The notes under the pieces: generated by a model
Told to the model about the DNA's origin: nothing
The model's input: only the letters and a program-made list of their open reading frames with translations
Databases searched by the model: none
Part shown: one piece after another, positions 53,295 to 62,999 of the stretch
Layout: each line of letters opens with the position of its first letter
How positions within the stretch are numbered: the first letter of the stretch is position 1
Translations under genes and position numbers: made by a program
Origin: Methylophilus glucosoxydans
GTDB lineage: Bacteria > Pseudomonadota > Gammaproteobacteria > Burkholderiales > Methylophilaceae
Assembly (NCBI RefSeq): GCF_042676145.1
Contig: NZ_JBHTJW010000002.1
Coordinates: 1,426,001-1,490,000 of the forward strand
Reading direction: 5' to 3'
Length of the DNA stretch: 64,000 bases

Positions 53295-54947
53295 CTATGA
53301 AATTTTCTTCGCGTAATTGATTAAGCCGTTGGTTGAGCTATCAAAGCTGTTTACCGGCTCGTTGGTATTCAGCTGTGGCAGAATTTGGCTCGCAATCTGC
53401 TTACCATATTCCACACCCCACTGGTCATAGCTGTTAATGTCCCAGATCATGCCTTGCACAAAAATCTTGTGCTCATAAAGCGCAATCAGTTTACCCAAGG
53501 TAAAGGGTGTGAGCTGTTTAAACAGGATAGACGTGGTTGGGCGGTTGCCTTCAAACACTTTATGCGGCAGCAGATCTTCCAGTGCCTGGCCGCTCATGCC
53601 TTGTGCTTCCAGTTCGGCACGTGCTTCTTCACGGGTTTTGCCCAACATCAAGGCTTGGGTTTGTGCCAGGAAGTTAGCCAGCAGGATTTTATGGTGCTGA
53701 TCGTCTGGGCTACCCACTTTGTAATGGCTGTTGGCTGGCATCAAAAAGTCTGCCGGAACCATTTGTGTGCCCTGGTGAATCAACTGGTAAAACGCATGCT
53801 GGCCATTGGTGCCAGCTTCGCCCCAGATGACCGGGCCCGTTTTGTAGCTGACGCGGCTACCGTCACGGCAAATAAATTTGCCATTACTTTCCATGTCTGC
53901 TTGTTGCAGATAGGCCGCAAAGCGAGACATGCCCTGGTCATAAGGCAAAATCGCGTGCGTATCAACATGGAAGAAATTGTTGTACCAGACACCCAGCAAG
54001 GCCATGATGACAGGCATGTTCTGTTCCAGTGGCGCCGACAAGAAGTGCTGATCCATGGCGTGACCGCCTGCCAGCAACTGTTCAAAGTTGTCCATGCCGA
54101 CATAGAGCGCAATGGACAGACCGATGGCTGACCACAGGGAGTAACGACCACCTACCCAGTCCCAGAAAGCAAACATGTTGTTGGTGTCTATGCCGAATGC
54201 CTGCACGGCCTTGGCATTGGTGGACAGCGCGACAAAATGTTTGGCCACATGCTGATCTTGTTTAGCTGCTTGCAGGAACCAGCGGCGCGCTGAGTGCGCG
54301 TTGGTCATGGTTTCCTGGGTGGTAAAGGTTTTGGAGGCAACGATGAACAGGGTGGTTTCAGGGTCGCAGACTTCCAGCACACGCATCAAGTGCGCGCCAT
54401 CAATGTTGGAAACAAAGTGGGCTTTCAAGTTGGGGCTGGCGTAGGGTTTTAACGCATCACATGCCATGACTGGACCGAGGTCTGAGCCACCAATACCGAT
54501 ATTTACGATATCGGTAATCCGTTTGCCGGTGAATCCTGTCCATTGGCCGTTGCGTACTTGCTCGGTAAAGGCCCGCATTTGCGCCAGTACGGCGTTCACT
54601 TCTGGCATCACATCCTTGCCATCCACATACACCGGTGTATTACTGCGGTTACGCAGGGCGGTGTGCAGCACTGCACGCTTTTCGGTAATGTTGATTTTTT
54701 CGCCGCTGAACATGCGGCTGCGCCATTGCTCAATATTTGAGTCGCGCGCTAACTGGAATAACTGGGACAGGGTTTCTTTAGTGATACGGTGCTTGGAGTA
54801 GTCCAGCAGGATGTCGTCCACCGTTAAACTGAATTCTTCGAAGCGTTTGGGGTTTTGGTTAAACAGATCGCGCATTTGAACATCGCGCATTTCAATTTGA
54901 TGCTGGTTCAGCGCATGCCAGCTCGGATGTGTGGTTAGTTTTGCCAT
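53295..54947 (-). CDS. pgi: Glucose-6-phosphate isomerase
   Basis: A 550-residue isomerase of the long PGI family. Signatures are VNIGIGGSDLGPVM, VASKTFTTQETMTNA and the C-terminal EYGKQIASQI region. It interconverts glucose-6-phosphate and fructose-6-phosphate, linking the glycogen block to central metabolism. A 126-base leader contains an 11-base inverted repeat. Confidence 0.97.
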   Translation of the reverse strand: MAKLTTHPSWHALNQHQIEMRDVQMRDLFNQNPKRFEEFSLTVDDILLDYSKHRITKETLSQLFQLARDSNIEQWRSRMFSGEKINITEKRAVLHTALRNRSNTPVYVDGKDVMPEVNAVLAQMRAFTEQVRNGQWTGFTGKRITDIVNIGIGGSDLGPVMACDALKPYASPNLKAHFVSNIDGAHLMRVLEVCDPETTLFIVASKTFTTQETMTNAHSARRWFLQAAKQDQHVAKHFVALSTNAKAVQAFGIDTNNMFAFWDWVGGRYSLWSAIGLSIALYVGMDNFEQLLAGGHAMDQHFLSAPLEQNMPVIMALLGVWYNNFFHVDTHAILPYDQGMSRFAAYLQQADMESNGKFICRDGSRVSYKTGPVIWGEAGTNGQHAFYQLIHQGTQMVPADFLMPANSHYKVGSPDDQHHKILLANFLAQTQALMLGKTREEARAELEAQGMSGQALEDLLPHKVFEGNRPTTSILFKQLTPFTLGKLIALYEHKIFVQGMIWDINSYDQWGVEYGKQIASQILPQLNTNEPVNSFDSSTNGLINYAKKIS

Positions 54948-54990
54948 GTCGTGTTGTTACTATCGTTTTTCAAGTCAATTAAATTTACGG

Positions 54991-55028
54991 GGCCAGACAA
55001 GGCAATCTCTGAATTTTCTTGTCTGGCC
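54991..55028. repeat. Inverted repeat with 11-base arms between glgB and pgi
   Basis: GGCCAGACAAG (54991-55001) and CTTGTCTGGCC (55018-55028) are perfect complements around a 16-base loop. No T run follows on the minus strand. It may be a leader hairpin or an operator for pgi, 43 bases upstream of its ATG. Confidence 0.55.
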
Positions 55029-55073
55029 AAAAATCTTTACTGCCAGGCTACATCATATAGTCAGTGTAACCAG

Positions 55074-57290
55074 TTATTGTAACTGAAGTATGACACCCCC
55101 AAGTGGCGGCAAGTTTAGGCTGATGGAGGCTGGCTGGTTCATCCATGGCACGGGGTCACTAGGACAGCCGGAACCATTACCAACATTGCTGCCACCATAA
55201 CAAGCGGCGTCACTGTTAAACAATTCCTGATAGTAACCCGATTGTGGTACGCCCAAACGGTATTGATGGCGCGGTACCGGTGTGAAATTAAGTAGGATTA
55301 TAACAAAACTATGGTCTTTGCCGCGTCTGACGTAGCTTAATATTGATTGCGCGGCATCTTCGCAGTCTATCCATTGAAAGCCCTGTGCATCAAAGTCATG
55401 GGCATGGAGTGCGCTTTGATGGCGATAGAGCCAGTTGAGGTCCTTGCAAACGCGCTGTATACCTCGATGCAGGTCATGGTCAGCAGCAGTGTCTTCAAGT
55501 AAATGCCAGTCCAGGCTTTGGTTGACACGCCACTCACGGCGCTGGGCAATTTCATTGCCCATAAAGTTGAGCTTTTTACCTGGCATGGTCATTTGCAAGG
55601 TCATCAACAGACGCAAGTTGGCGAATTTTTGCCAATCATCCCCAGGCATTTTTTCGAGTAAGGACTTTTTGCCGTGGACCACTTCGTCGTGCGAGAACGG
55701 CAGGACAAAGTTCTCGGAATAAGCGTACATCTGACCAAAGGTCAGGCGATTATGGTGGTATTGGCGGTAGACCGGATCCAGTTGCATGTAGGTCAGGACA
55801 TCATTCATCCAGCCCATATTCCATTTCATACTGAACCCCAGGCCCCCGGCATAGACCGGTCGCGAAACGGCGGGCCAGGCCGTTGATTCCTCGGCTATCG
55901 TCAATGCGCCGGGGAAGCGTTCGCCCACCATCACGTTCAGTTGCTTGAGAAACTCGATCACGTCCAGGTTTTCACGTCCGCCATAGACATTAGGCAACCA
56001 TTCTCCATCTTTGCGCGAGTAATCCAGGTAAAGCATGGACGCCACGGCATCCACACGCAAGCCGTCAATGTGAAACTCTTGCAGCCAGTAATAAGCATTG
56101 CTGAGTAAAAAGCTGCGCACTTCATTGCGGCCATAATTGAAGATATAGGTGCCCCAGTCCATATGTTCGCCCAGGCGGGGGTCTGCATGTTCATACAGCG
56201 CCGTGCCATCAAAACGCGCCAGCGCCCAGTCATCTTTGGGGAAGTGACCAGGGACCCAGTCCAGAATGACGCCGATATTGGCGGCATGACAGCGGTCAAT
56301 AAAATACTTAAGATCATCCGGACTGCCATAGCGCTGGGTGGGGGCAAAGTAGCCCGTCACCTGATAACCCCAGGATTCATTCAGCGGATGTTCGGCAATT
56401 GGTAACAGCTCGATATGGGTATAGCCCATCTCTAACAAATGTGGAATCAGTGCCTCTGCCATGGCGCGATAGCCCATAAAGTGGCCGTTTGGGTCTCGTT
56501 GCCAACTGCCTAAATGCACTTCATAACAGTTAAAGGGTGCATGCAGCCAGTCATGCTGCTGGCGTTGCTGCAACCAGCCATCATCTTGCCAGGTGTACTC
56601 GCTATGGCAGATGCGATTGGCCGTGCCGGGTCTAGGCTCAAAGGCTCTGCCATAGGGGTCGGCCTTGAGCATGACATAGCCATGCTCTCGGTTGCGGATC
56701 TCAAATTTGTATAAATCATGTTCGGTCAGGTGGGGAATAAATAACTCCCAAACACCGGTGCTACCAATGACACGCATGGCATGGATACGGCCATCCCACT
56801 GGTTAAAGTTGCCGACCACACTGACCCGTGACGCATTGGGCGCCCAGACAGCAAACCGGACGCCCGCCACCCCATTCACCTGCATGGGGACCGCGCCCAG
56901 GGTATTGTAGGCCTGGTAAAAACGACCTTCAGCAAACAGATACAGGTCATCGGCAGACACGGTGCTGTCAAAACCATAGACATCCAGGGTTTCGTAACGG
57001 CTAGCTTGCCCCTTGGGCTGAATTTGCAGTGGGGCAGGGGTTGAAACAGGACTGTCTGACTCGTAAATAAACAAGCCCTGGGCATGCGCCTGCTGCATGG
57101 GCTGCCAATTTTTGCCATTGTTGAGCCATACTTGTTCTGCCGTTGGTATGAACACACGCACCTGCCAGCGTTTGGTTTTCGCATTCTGATGCGACCCCAA
57201 ATATTCAAAGGGATTATGATGGGTAGCGTCTAAAATCCGTTGCAAATGATGATTGTCGGTGGCAATTTGATGAGAAGCTTTGGCAGTCAT
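55074..57290 (-). CDS. glgB: 1,4-alpha-glucan branching enzyme
   Basis: The 738-residue GH13 enzyme adds alpha-1,6 branches to glycogen. It has two N-terminal CBM48-type domains, the (beta/alpha)8 barrel with catalytic DGLRVDAVASMLY, the IAEESTAWP acid region and the FSHDEVVHGK stretch, and a C-terminal beta domain. It is the reverse-oriented neighbour of glgC, with a 220-base divergent promoter region between them. Confidence 0.97.
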   Translation of the reverse strand: MTAKASHQIATDNHHLQRILDATHHNPFEYLGSHQNAKTKRWQVRVFIPTAEQVWLNNGKNWQPMQQAHAQGLFIYESDSPVSTPAPLQIQPKGQASRYETLDVYGFDSTVSADDLYLFAEGRFYQAYNTLGAVPMQVNGVAGVRFAVWAPNASRVSVVGNFNQWDGRIHAMRVIGSTGVWELFIPHLTEHDLYKFEIRNREHGYVMLKADPYGRAFEPRPGTANRICHSEYTWQDDGWLQQRQQHDWLHAPFNCYEVHLGSWQRDPNGHFMGYRAMAEALIPHLLEMGYTHIELLPIAEHPLNESWGYQVTGYFAPTQRYGSPDDLKYFIDRCHAANIGVILDWVPGHFPKDDWALARFDGTALYEHADPRLGEHMDWGTYIFNYGRNEVRSFLLSNAYYWLQEFHIDGLRVDAVASMLYLDYSRKDGEWLPNVYGGRENLDVIEFLKQLNVMVGERFPGALTIAEESTAWPAVSRPVYAGGLGFSMKWNMGWMNDVLTYMQLDPVYRQYHHNRLTFGQMYAYSENFVLPFSHDEVVHGKKSLLEKMPGDDWQKFANLRLLMTLQMTMPGKKLNFMGNEIAQRREWRVNQSLDWHLLEDTAADHDLHRGIQRVCKDLNWLYRHQSALHAHDFDAQGFQWIDCEDAAQSILSYVRRGKDHSFVIILLNFTPVPRHQYRLGVPQSGYYQELFNSDAACYGGSNVGNGSGCPSDPVPWMNQPASISLNLPPLGGVILQLQ

Positions 57291-57510
57291 GCTGTCGGTA
57301 TCCGGTTAAGCAGATTCCATGCTATCAAAAAAAGTTAAGATTTACGTCATTCGCCCCCGGAATTTCGTTGTCTTTACCCCAATTATCATGCAGACTGTGG
57401 ATGTCAGACCTGCAGATGCAAAGCCTTGTGTCGTCTCTGCTGAAACGCGCAACGCTGACAATAATGACTGTAGGCTGGTTCCCAGGATCAGGAAAAACAG
57501 GAATAGCATC
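57291..57510. promoter_or_regulatory. Divergent region between glgB and glgC
   Basis: The 220-base gap carries promoters for two divergent glycogen genes. The glgC frame can be read back to 57319 but its N-terminal part is not like GlgC. No clear promoter pair or operator was assigned. Confidence 0.4.
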
Positions 57511-58833
57511 ATGTCTCAAGTAGCAGAGTTTGTTGAACGTCGTAAAGCCAACCGGCGGCAAGAACGTCCCTCCGACCGGTTTATCAGTAACCTGACGAAA
57601 AATACCGTTGCCATTATCCTGGCGGGTGGTCGTGGCAGCCGGTTAAAAAACCTCACAGACTGGCGGGCCAAACCGGCTGTACAGTTTGGTGGCAAATTCC
57701 GCATTATCGACTTCCCCTTGTCTAATTGCATTAACTCTGGCATCCGCCGCATTAATGTGGCGACCCAATACAAAGCGCAAAGCCTGATTCAGCATGTTCA
57801 GCGCGGCTGGGGCTTTTTGCGTGGGGAGTTTAACGAATACGTCAACATTATTCCTGCCCAGCAGCGTCTGGGCGAGGAGTGGTACAAAGGCACGGCTGAT
57901 GCGGTCTATCAGAATATTGATTTGCTGCGAGAGAATGGCGGCGAATATATTCTGGTCTTGGCCGGCGACCATATCTATAAAATGGACTACGGCAAAATGC
58001 TGGCGACGCATGCGCGCAGCAATGCCGATATGACCATTGCCTGCATCAATGTGCCGCTCGAAGACGCCAAAGGGTTTGGGGTATTAGAGGTGGACGCCAC
58101 CGACCGCGTGATCGCCTTTGATGAAAAGCCAGCGCATCCCAAGCCTAGCCCGAACAATCCCGAGGTGGCTTTTGCCAGCATGGGTATTTATATCTTCAAT
58201 GCCAAGTTTTTGTACGAACAATTGATCCGGGATGCTTATGACCGCAAGTCACACCACGACTTTGGGCAGGACATTATTCCTTACATCATCAAAAAATACC
58301 GGGTACAGGCGCACCGATTTACCGATAGTTGCGTCGGTGCACAAGGCAACAACTTTTACTGGCGGGATGTGGGAACCATAGATGCCTACTGGGAAGCCAA
58401 TATGGAGCTGACCAAGGTGATTCCAGAGCTCAATCTGTATGACAGTGAATGGCCGATCTGGACTTATCAGGAACAACTGCCGCCGGCCAAATTTGTATTC
58501 AAGGATGAAGGCCGTACGGGCAAGGCGACAGACTCGCTGGTGTCAGGGGGCTGCCTGATCAGTGGTTCTTGCGTGTCTAACTCAGTGCTTTTTTCCGGCG
58601 TGCATGTAGCGGATTATTCCGATCTGGATGGCGCTGTAGTGCTGCCCAAGGTCAAAATTAACGAGGGGGTCATCATGCGCAACGCAGTGATAGACCGCGG
58701 CTGCGAGATTCCTGCTGGCATGCAGATCGGTGTCGATCTGGAGCGCGATAGAAAGCGCTTTCATGTCTCTGAAAAAGGCATCGTACTGGTCACACCCGAC
58801 ATGCTGGGCCAAGATTTATACCGTGTGAAGTAG
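57511..58833 (+). CDS. glgC: Glucose-1-phosphate adenylyltransferase
   Basis: A 440-residue ADP-glucose pyrophosphorylase, the key regulated step of glycogen synthesis. The nucleotide-binding start is AIILAGGRGSRLKNLTD; FPLSNCINSGIRR and the GTADAVYQN and RDVGTIDAYW motifs are visible. The C-terminal beta-helix is present. ATG at 57511 has AGGAA seven bases upstream. Followed 36 bases later by a GH57 enzyme. Confidence 0.96.
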   Translation: MSQVAEFVERRKANRRQERPSDRFISNLTKNTVAIILAGGRGSRLKNLTDWRAKPAVQFGGKFRIIDFPLSNCINSGIRRINVATQYKAQSLIQHVQRGWGFLRGEFNEYVNIIPAQQRLGEEWYKGTADAVYQNIDLLRENGGEYILVLAGDHIYKMDYGKMLATHARSNADMTIACINVPLEDAKGFGVLEVDATDRVIAFDEKPAHPKPSPNNPEVAFASMGIYIFNAKFLYEQLIRDAYDRKSHHDFGQDIIPYIIKKYRVQAHRFTDSCVGAQGNNFYWRDVGTIDAYWEANMELTKVIPELNLYDSEWPIWTYQEQLPPAKFVFKDEGRTGKATDSLVSGGCLISGSCVSNSVLFSGVHVADYSDLDGAVVLPKVKINEGVIMRNAVIDRGCEIPAGMQIGVDLERDRKRFHVSEKGIVLVTPDMLGQDLYRVK

Positions 58834-58869
58834 TTTAAAAGTCTTTGAGTGAGTGAAAGAGGTTGAAGG

Positions 58870-60573
58870 ATGTCCGATAAAAAGTTGCTCTTAAATTTAT
58901 ATTGGCACATGCACCAACCGGATTACCGTGATCTGGTGACAGGCGAGTTTGTGCTGCCATGGACGTATTTGCATGCGCTCAAGGATTACAGTGATATGGC
59001 CTTTCACCTGGAGCAAAATCCAAACGCCAGGGTAACCTTCAATTTTGTACCTATTCTGGTGGAGCAGCTCGAAGATTATGCTGAGCAGTCACGGTCCGGA
59101 CAGTGGCGCGACCCATTACTGCGTTTGCTGGCAAATCCCAATCTGGAAAACATCACGGATGAAGAGTGTCGCCTGATTGTGGACAGCTGTTTTAAGGCAC
59201 ACCATGAAAAAATGTTGAGTCCTTTTCCGCATTATCAGCGCTTGCTCAAGCTGTATGAACTGGTGGCGCCTATCATGCAAAACGGCCAGTTTCATTATCT
59301 CTCGGCGCAATATAAAGCGGACTTGCTGGTCTGGTACCACCTGGCATGGACGGGGGAGAGCTTGCGCCGCAAAAACAAAACTGTGCAAACCCTGATGCAA
59401 AAAGGCGTGCTGTTTACCCTGGAAGACAGGCAAGCGCTATTAGACGTGATCAGCGAGACCTTGCAAGGCATTTTGCCGCGCTATCAGGCCTTGCTGAAAA
59501 AAGGCCGCATTGAAATGACCACCACGCCTTACTACCATCCCATCTTGCCATTGCTCATTGATTTGGAAAGTGCGCGTGACGCCATGCCCGATGCGCCGTT
59601 GCCGCAGTCAGCCACCTATCCAGACGGTTATCCGCGTGCGATTGCTCATGTGCAGGCGGCACAGCGCTATCATGAAAAAATATTTGGTCAGCCCGCCAAT
59701 GGCATGTGGCCTGCTGAAGGCGCGGTCTCACATCCTGCACTATCGTTGCTGGCAGAGCAGGGCGTGGCCTGGGCGGCCACTGGCCAGGGTGTGCTGGCCA
59801 ACAGCTTGCGTAAACTCGGTCTGCCGCACGACACGCCATCGCAATACCTGTATCAGCCTTATAAAATCACCAATGGTCAGCAGGATATTGTGTGCTTTTT
59901 CCGTGACGATCATCTGTCTGACAAAATCGGCTTTGAGTATTCCAAGCAATACGCAAGCGAAGCGGTGCATGACTTTATTCAGTCGCTGGAGCATATCCTG
60001 GCCAACAGTGAAGAGACGCCGGTGGTTAGCGTGATTCTGGATGGCGAGAATGCCTGGGAATACTATCCATACAACGGTTATTATTTCTTGCACGAGCTCT
60101 ATCAGGCGCTGGCGCAGCATCCGGATATCCAGATGACGACTTTTAGCGATATTCTCGCCTTGCAGCAGAAACAAGCATTGCCAGCGCCACGCTTGCTGGA
60201 TGATATTTGCGCCGGGAGTTGGGTCTATGGCACCTTTAGTACCTGGATTGGGGAACCGGCCAAAAACCGTGCCTGGGATCTGTTGTGCGAAGCCAAGCGG
60301 CATTATGATCAACAGATACACCAACTTTCAGCCGAACAGAAACAAAAATGCCAGCAGCAATTGGCCCTGTGCGAAGGCTCGGACTGGTTCTGGTGGTTTG
60401 GCGATTACAACAGCGCCCAAAGCGTACAAAGTTTTGACCAACTCTATCGCCGTAATTTGAGCAACCTCTACAAATTACTTGGCCTGACAGCCCCTGCACA
60501 TTTGTTACAACCCATCAGTCTGGGCGGTGGCGATGCCGAAAATGCAGGCACAATGCGCCGGGGCAACGCCTGA
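58870..60573 (+). CDS. Glycoside hydrolase family 57 (alpha-glucan hydrolase or transferase)
   Basis: A 567-residue GH57 enzyme with the YWHMHQPDYR start, nucleophile region GMWPAEG (E283) and acid region LDGENAWEY (D391), followed by the C-terminal helical domain. Family members include alpha-amylase, 4-alpha-glucanotransferase, amylopullulanase and branching enzyme. The GH57 group with EALs of this size usually acts on linear alpha-glucan. It lies between glgC and malQ, so a role in glycogen rearrangement is inferred. Confidence 0.88.
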   Translation: MSDKKLLLNLYWHMHQPDYRDLVTGEFVLPWTYLHALKDYSDMAFHLEQNPNARVTFNFVPILVEQLEDYAEQSRSGQWRDPLLRLLANPNLENITDEECRLIVDSCFKAHHEKMLSPFPHYQRLLKLYELVAPIMQNGQFHYLSAQYKADLLVWYHLAWTGESLRRKNKTVQTLMQKGVLFTLEDRQALLDVISETLQGILPRYQALLKKGRIEMTTTPYYHPILPLLIDLESARDAMPDAPLPQSATYPDGYPRAIAHVQAAQRYHEKIFGQPANGMWPAEGAVSHPALSLLAEQGVAWAATGQGVLANSLRKLGLPHDTPSQYLYQPYKITNGQQDIVCFFRDDHLSDKIGFEYSKQYASEAVHDFIQSLEHILANSEETPVVSVILDGENAWEYYPYNGYYFLHELYQALAQHPDIQMTTFSDILALQQKQALPAPRLLDDICAGSWVYGTFSTWIGEPAKNRAWDLLCEAKRHYDQQIHQLSAEQKQKCQQQLALCEGSDWFWWFGDYNSAQSVQSFDQLYRRNLSNLYKLLGLTAPAHLLQPISLGGGDAENAGTMRRGNA

Positions 60574-60601
60574 TTCTTTCAACTGATTTGAATGCCAATC
60601 C

Positions 60602-62059
60602 ATGACGCAACATAGACAAGCGGGTGTGCTGATGCACATCACTTCATTGCCTGAGGGCAATCTCGGCCCAGAGGCCTATCGTTTTGTAGACACCCTGGTC
60701 AAAATGGGCGTATCGGTGTGGCAGACCTTGCCGGTCAACCAGCCACATGGAGACCAGTCGCCCTATCAAAGTGTCTCCGCGCATGCCGGACATAGCGGCA
60801 TGATCAGCGCGCAGCAATTACAGCTTGATGGCTGGTGTCTGCCCAATGAGCTCACGCTGAGTTTGCCTGCATTGATGGCCAAAGTCATGGCGCGCGTGCA
60901 GTCAGGCAGCGCCCCCACACATGGCGAAGGCCATGGTCTGTCGTGGTCAGGGTTTGCGAGATTCTGTCAGACGCAGCAATACTGGCTGGAAGATTTTGCC
61001 TTGTTTGGCTGCTTGCGTGAGCAGCACCATAATCAAAGCTGGCAGCAATGGCCACAAGCTTACCGCAAGCATGATCCACAAGCCTTGCAAGCTTATCGGA
61101 CCACGCACCAGGAGCCGTTGACGCTGATTAAATTTACGCAGTATGTGTTTTTTCAGCAATGGGCGCAGCTCAAGCGTTACGCCAATCAGCGCGGCATTCG
61201 CTTGTTTGGCGATATCCCGATTTTTGTCGCTTACGACAGTGCCGATGTCTGGGCGCATCCCGCATGGTTCAAGCTGGATGACACCCTCAACATGACCGTA
61301 GTAGCGGGTGTGCCGCCAGACTATTTCTCTGAAACCGGACAACGCTGGGGGAATCCGCATTACGACTGGCTGGCCATGCAAAAAGATGGGTTTTCATGGT
61401 GGCTGGGGCGTATCGATACGCAGGCACAGCTGTTTGATGTGCTACGGATTGATCACTTCAGGGGCTTGCAGGCCGCTTGGGAAATCCCCGCAGAAGAGCC
61501 TACTGCCATTAACGGGACTTGGCAAGAGGCACCAGGTGAAGCGCTGTTAAACGCCATCACCGAGACCTTCCCGGAGCTGAGTCTGGTGGCTGAGGACTTG
61601 GGCATTATCACCGCAGAAGTGGATGCCTTGCGCCATGGATTCGACTTGCCTGGCATGAAAATTTTACAGTTTGCGTTTGGTGGCGGTGAGGATAATCCTT
61701 ACTTGCCAGAAAACATAGAACAAAACAGCGTCGCTTATACCGGCACGCATGATAACGATACCACCCTGGGCTGGTACCTCACCGCGCCAGAGCATGTGCG
61801 TAATCATTTACATGATTACCTGAATCAACATCCTCCGCAAATGCCCGCCGCCCTGATTAAACTGACCCTGGAGAGCCAGGCCAAGCTGGCAATTATCCCC
61901 ATGCAAGACATTCTCGCGCTGGATAGCCAGGCGCGCATGAACACACCAGGCACCATAGAAGGTAACTGGTGTTGGCGCATGCAATGGTCGCAACTGAGTG
62001 AAGAGAAATTATTGTCTTTTAGACACAGTGTTGAAGAAAGTGGCCGCTTCCATGCGTGA
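60602..62059 (+). CDS. malQ: 4-alpha-glucanotransferase (amylomaltase)
   Basis: A 485-residue GH77 enzyme that transfers alpha-1,4-glucan chains. It starts RQAGVLMHITSLPEG, nucleophile D284 is in VLRIDHFRGL, and the acid region is LVAEDLGIIT. It ends with the GTHDNDTTLGWY segment and follows the GH57 gene by 28 bases. The stop overlaps the next ATG by eight bases. Confidence 0.96.
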   Translation: MTQHRQAGVLMHITSLPEGNLGPEAYRFVDTLVKMGVSVWQTLPVNQPHGDQSPYQSVSAHAGHSGMISAQQLQLDGWCLPNELTLSLPALMAKVMARVQSGSAPTHGEGHGLSWSGFARFCQTQQYWLEDFALFGCLREQHHNQSWQQWPQAYRKHDPQALQAYRTTHQEPLTLIKFTQYVFFQQWAQLKRYANQRGIRLFGDIPIFVAYDSADVWAHPAWFKLDDTLNMTVVAGVPPDYFSETGQRWGNPHYDWLAMQKDGFSWWLGRIDTQAQLFDVLRIDHFRGLQAAWEIPAEEPTAINGTWQEAPGEALLNAITETFPELSLVAEDLGIITAEVDALRHGFDLPGMKILQFAFGGGEDNPYLPENIEQNSVAYTGTHDNDTTLGWYLTAPEHVRNHLHDYLNQHPPQMPAALIKLTLESQAKLAIIPMQDILALDSQARMNTPGTIEGNWCWRMQWSQLSEEKLLSFRHSVEESGRFHA

Positions 62060-62999
62060 TGTGACTCCGGTTTATCGTTTGGGTCTGGATGTGGGCGGGA
62101 CCAATCTGCGTTTAGGAGTGTTTTCTGATCTGCGCCTGATTGAAGAAACGCGTTTTGAGGCAAACTATTCTGCCATTTGCAAGCAGCACTCGCCAGCACA
62201 GGCCTGGCAAAAGATTATTGCGGTTACGGCAGAAGCCATCCAGCCATTGCTTGAAAAATATCCGGCGATTCAGAGTATAGGCATTGGTTTTCCCGGCTTT
62301 ATTGATCCGCACACGGGCATCCTGGCGCAATCGCCCAATTTACCGGGCTTGTTGAACGTGAATCTGGGCCACGATCTGGGTGCCCGGCTTGGTTTCAATA
62401 TCCGGGTCGAGAACGATGCCAATGCTGCAGCCTTTGGGGAATTTAGCCTGCTTGGTCAGCCTGCTGGTGGCTTGCTTTATCTGGGCCTGGGCACCGGAGT
62501 GGGTGCCGGCTTGGTCGTGAATGGTCATGTTTGGGCCGGGCAGCATGGTTATGCGCTCGAGGCTGGGCATATTATTGTCGAGCATCAAGGCCGCTTGTGT
62601 GGCTGTGGTAACCACGGCTGCGTCGAGCAATATGCTTCTGCCACCGGCATCAGCAAAGGCTATGCCGAGTTGACTGGCCAGACAAGGAGTGCTTTGGAGA
62701 TTGCGCTGGCTGCGGAGCAGGGCGATGAACATGCGCGCGCAGTCTACGCGGATGTTGGTCGCAAACTGGCGCAAATGCTGGCGAGTGTACTCAAGGTGGT
62801 TGATGTTGGCACCGTTTTGATTGGCGGTGGCGTGGTTGCCGCATGGTCGCTGATGTCTGAGGCGTTTTATCAACGGCTAGAAGCTGACTTGATCCCGGTA
62901 CTCAGAGGCAAGATCGTGGTTCATCTATCTCGTTCTGGCGATATTGCGGGCATGTTGGGTGCTGCCTTGCTGGCCGAGTCCACCACCCGCTCAGCATAA
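62052..62999 (+). CDS. ROK-family glucokinase
   Basis: A 315-residue sugar kinase. It has the ROK signature LDVGGTNLRLGVF, catalytic-site ENDANAAAFGE, the zinc-binding GCGNHGCVEQYAS, and glycine-rich LGLGTGVGAGLVV. Glucose freed from glycogen or maltodextrin would enter as glucose-6-phosphate; the exact sugar is inferred. ATG at 62052 overlaps the malQ stop; a GTG at 62040 is an alternative. The 3' end overlaps convergent queG by nine bases. Confidence 0.9.
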   Translation: MRDVTPVYRLGLDVGGTNLRLGVFSDLRLIEETRFEANYSAICKQHSPAQAWQKIIAVTAEAIQPLLEKYPAIQSIGIGFPGFIDPHTGILAQSPNLPGLLNVNLGHDLGARLGFNIRVENDANAAAFGEFSLLGQPAGGLLYLGLGTGVGAGLVVNGHVWAGQHGYALEAGHIIVEHQGRLCGCGNHGCVEQYASATGISKGYAELTGQTRSALEIALAAEQGDEHARAVYADVGRKLAQMLASVLKVVDVGTVLIGGGVVAAWSLMSEAFYQRLEADLIPVLRGKIVVHLSRSGDIAGMLGAALLAESTTRSA

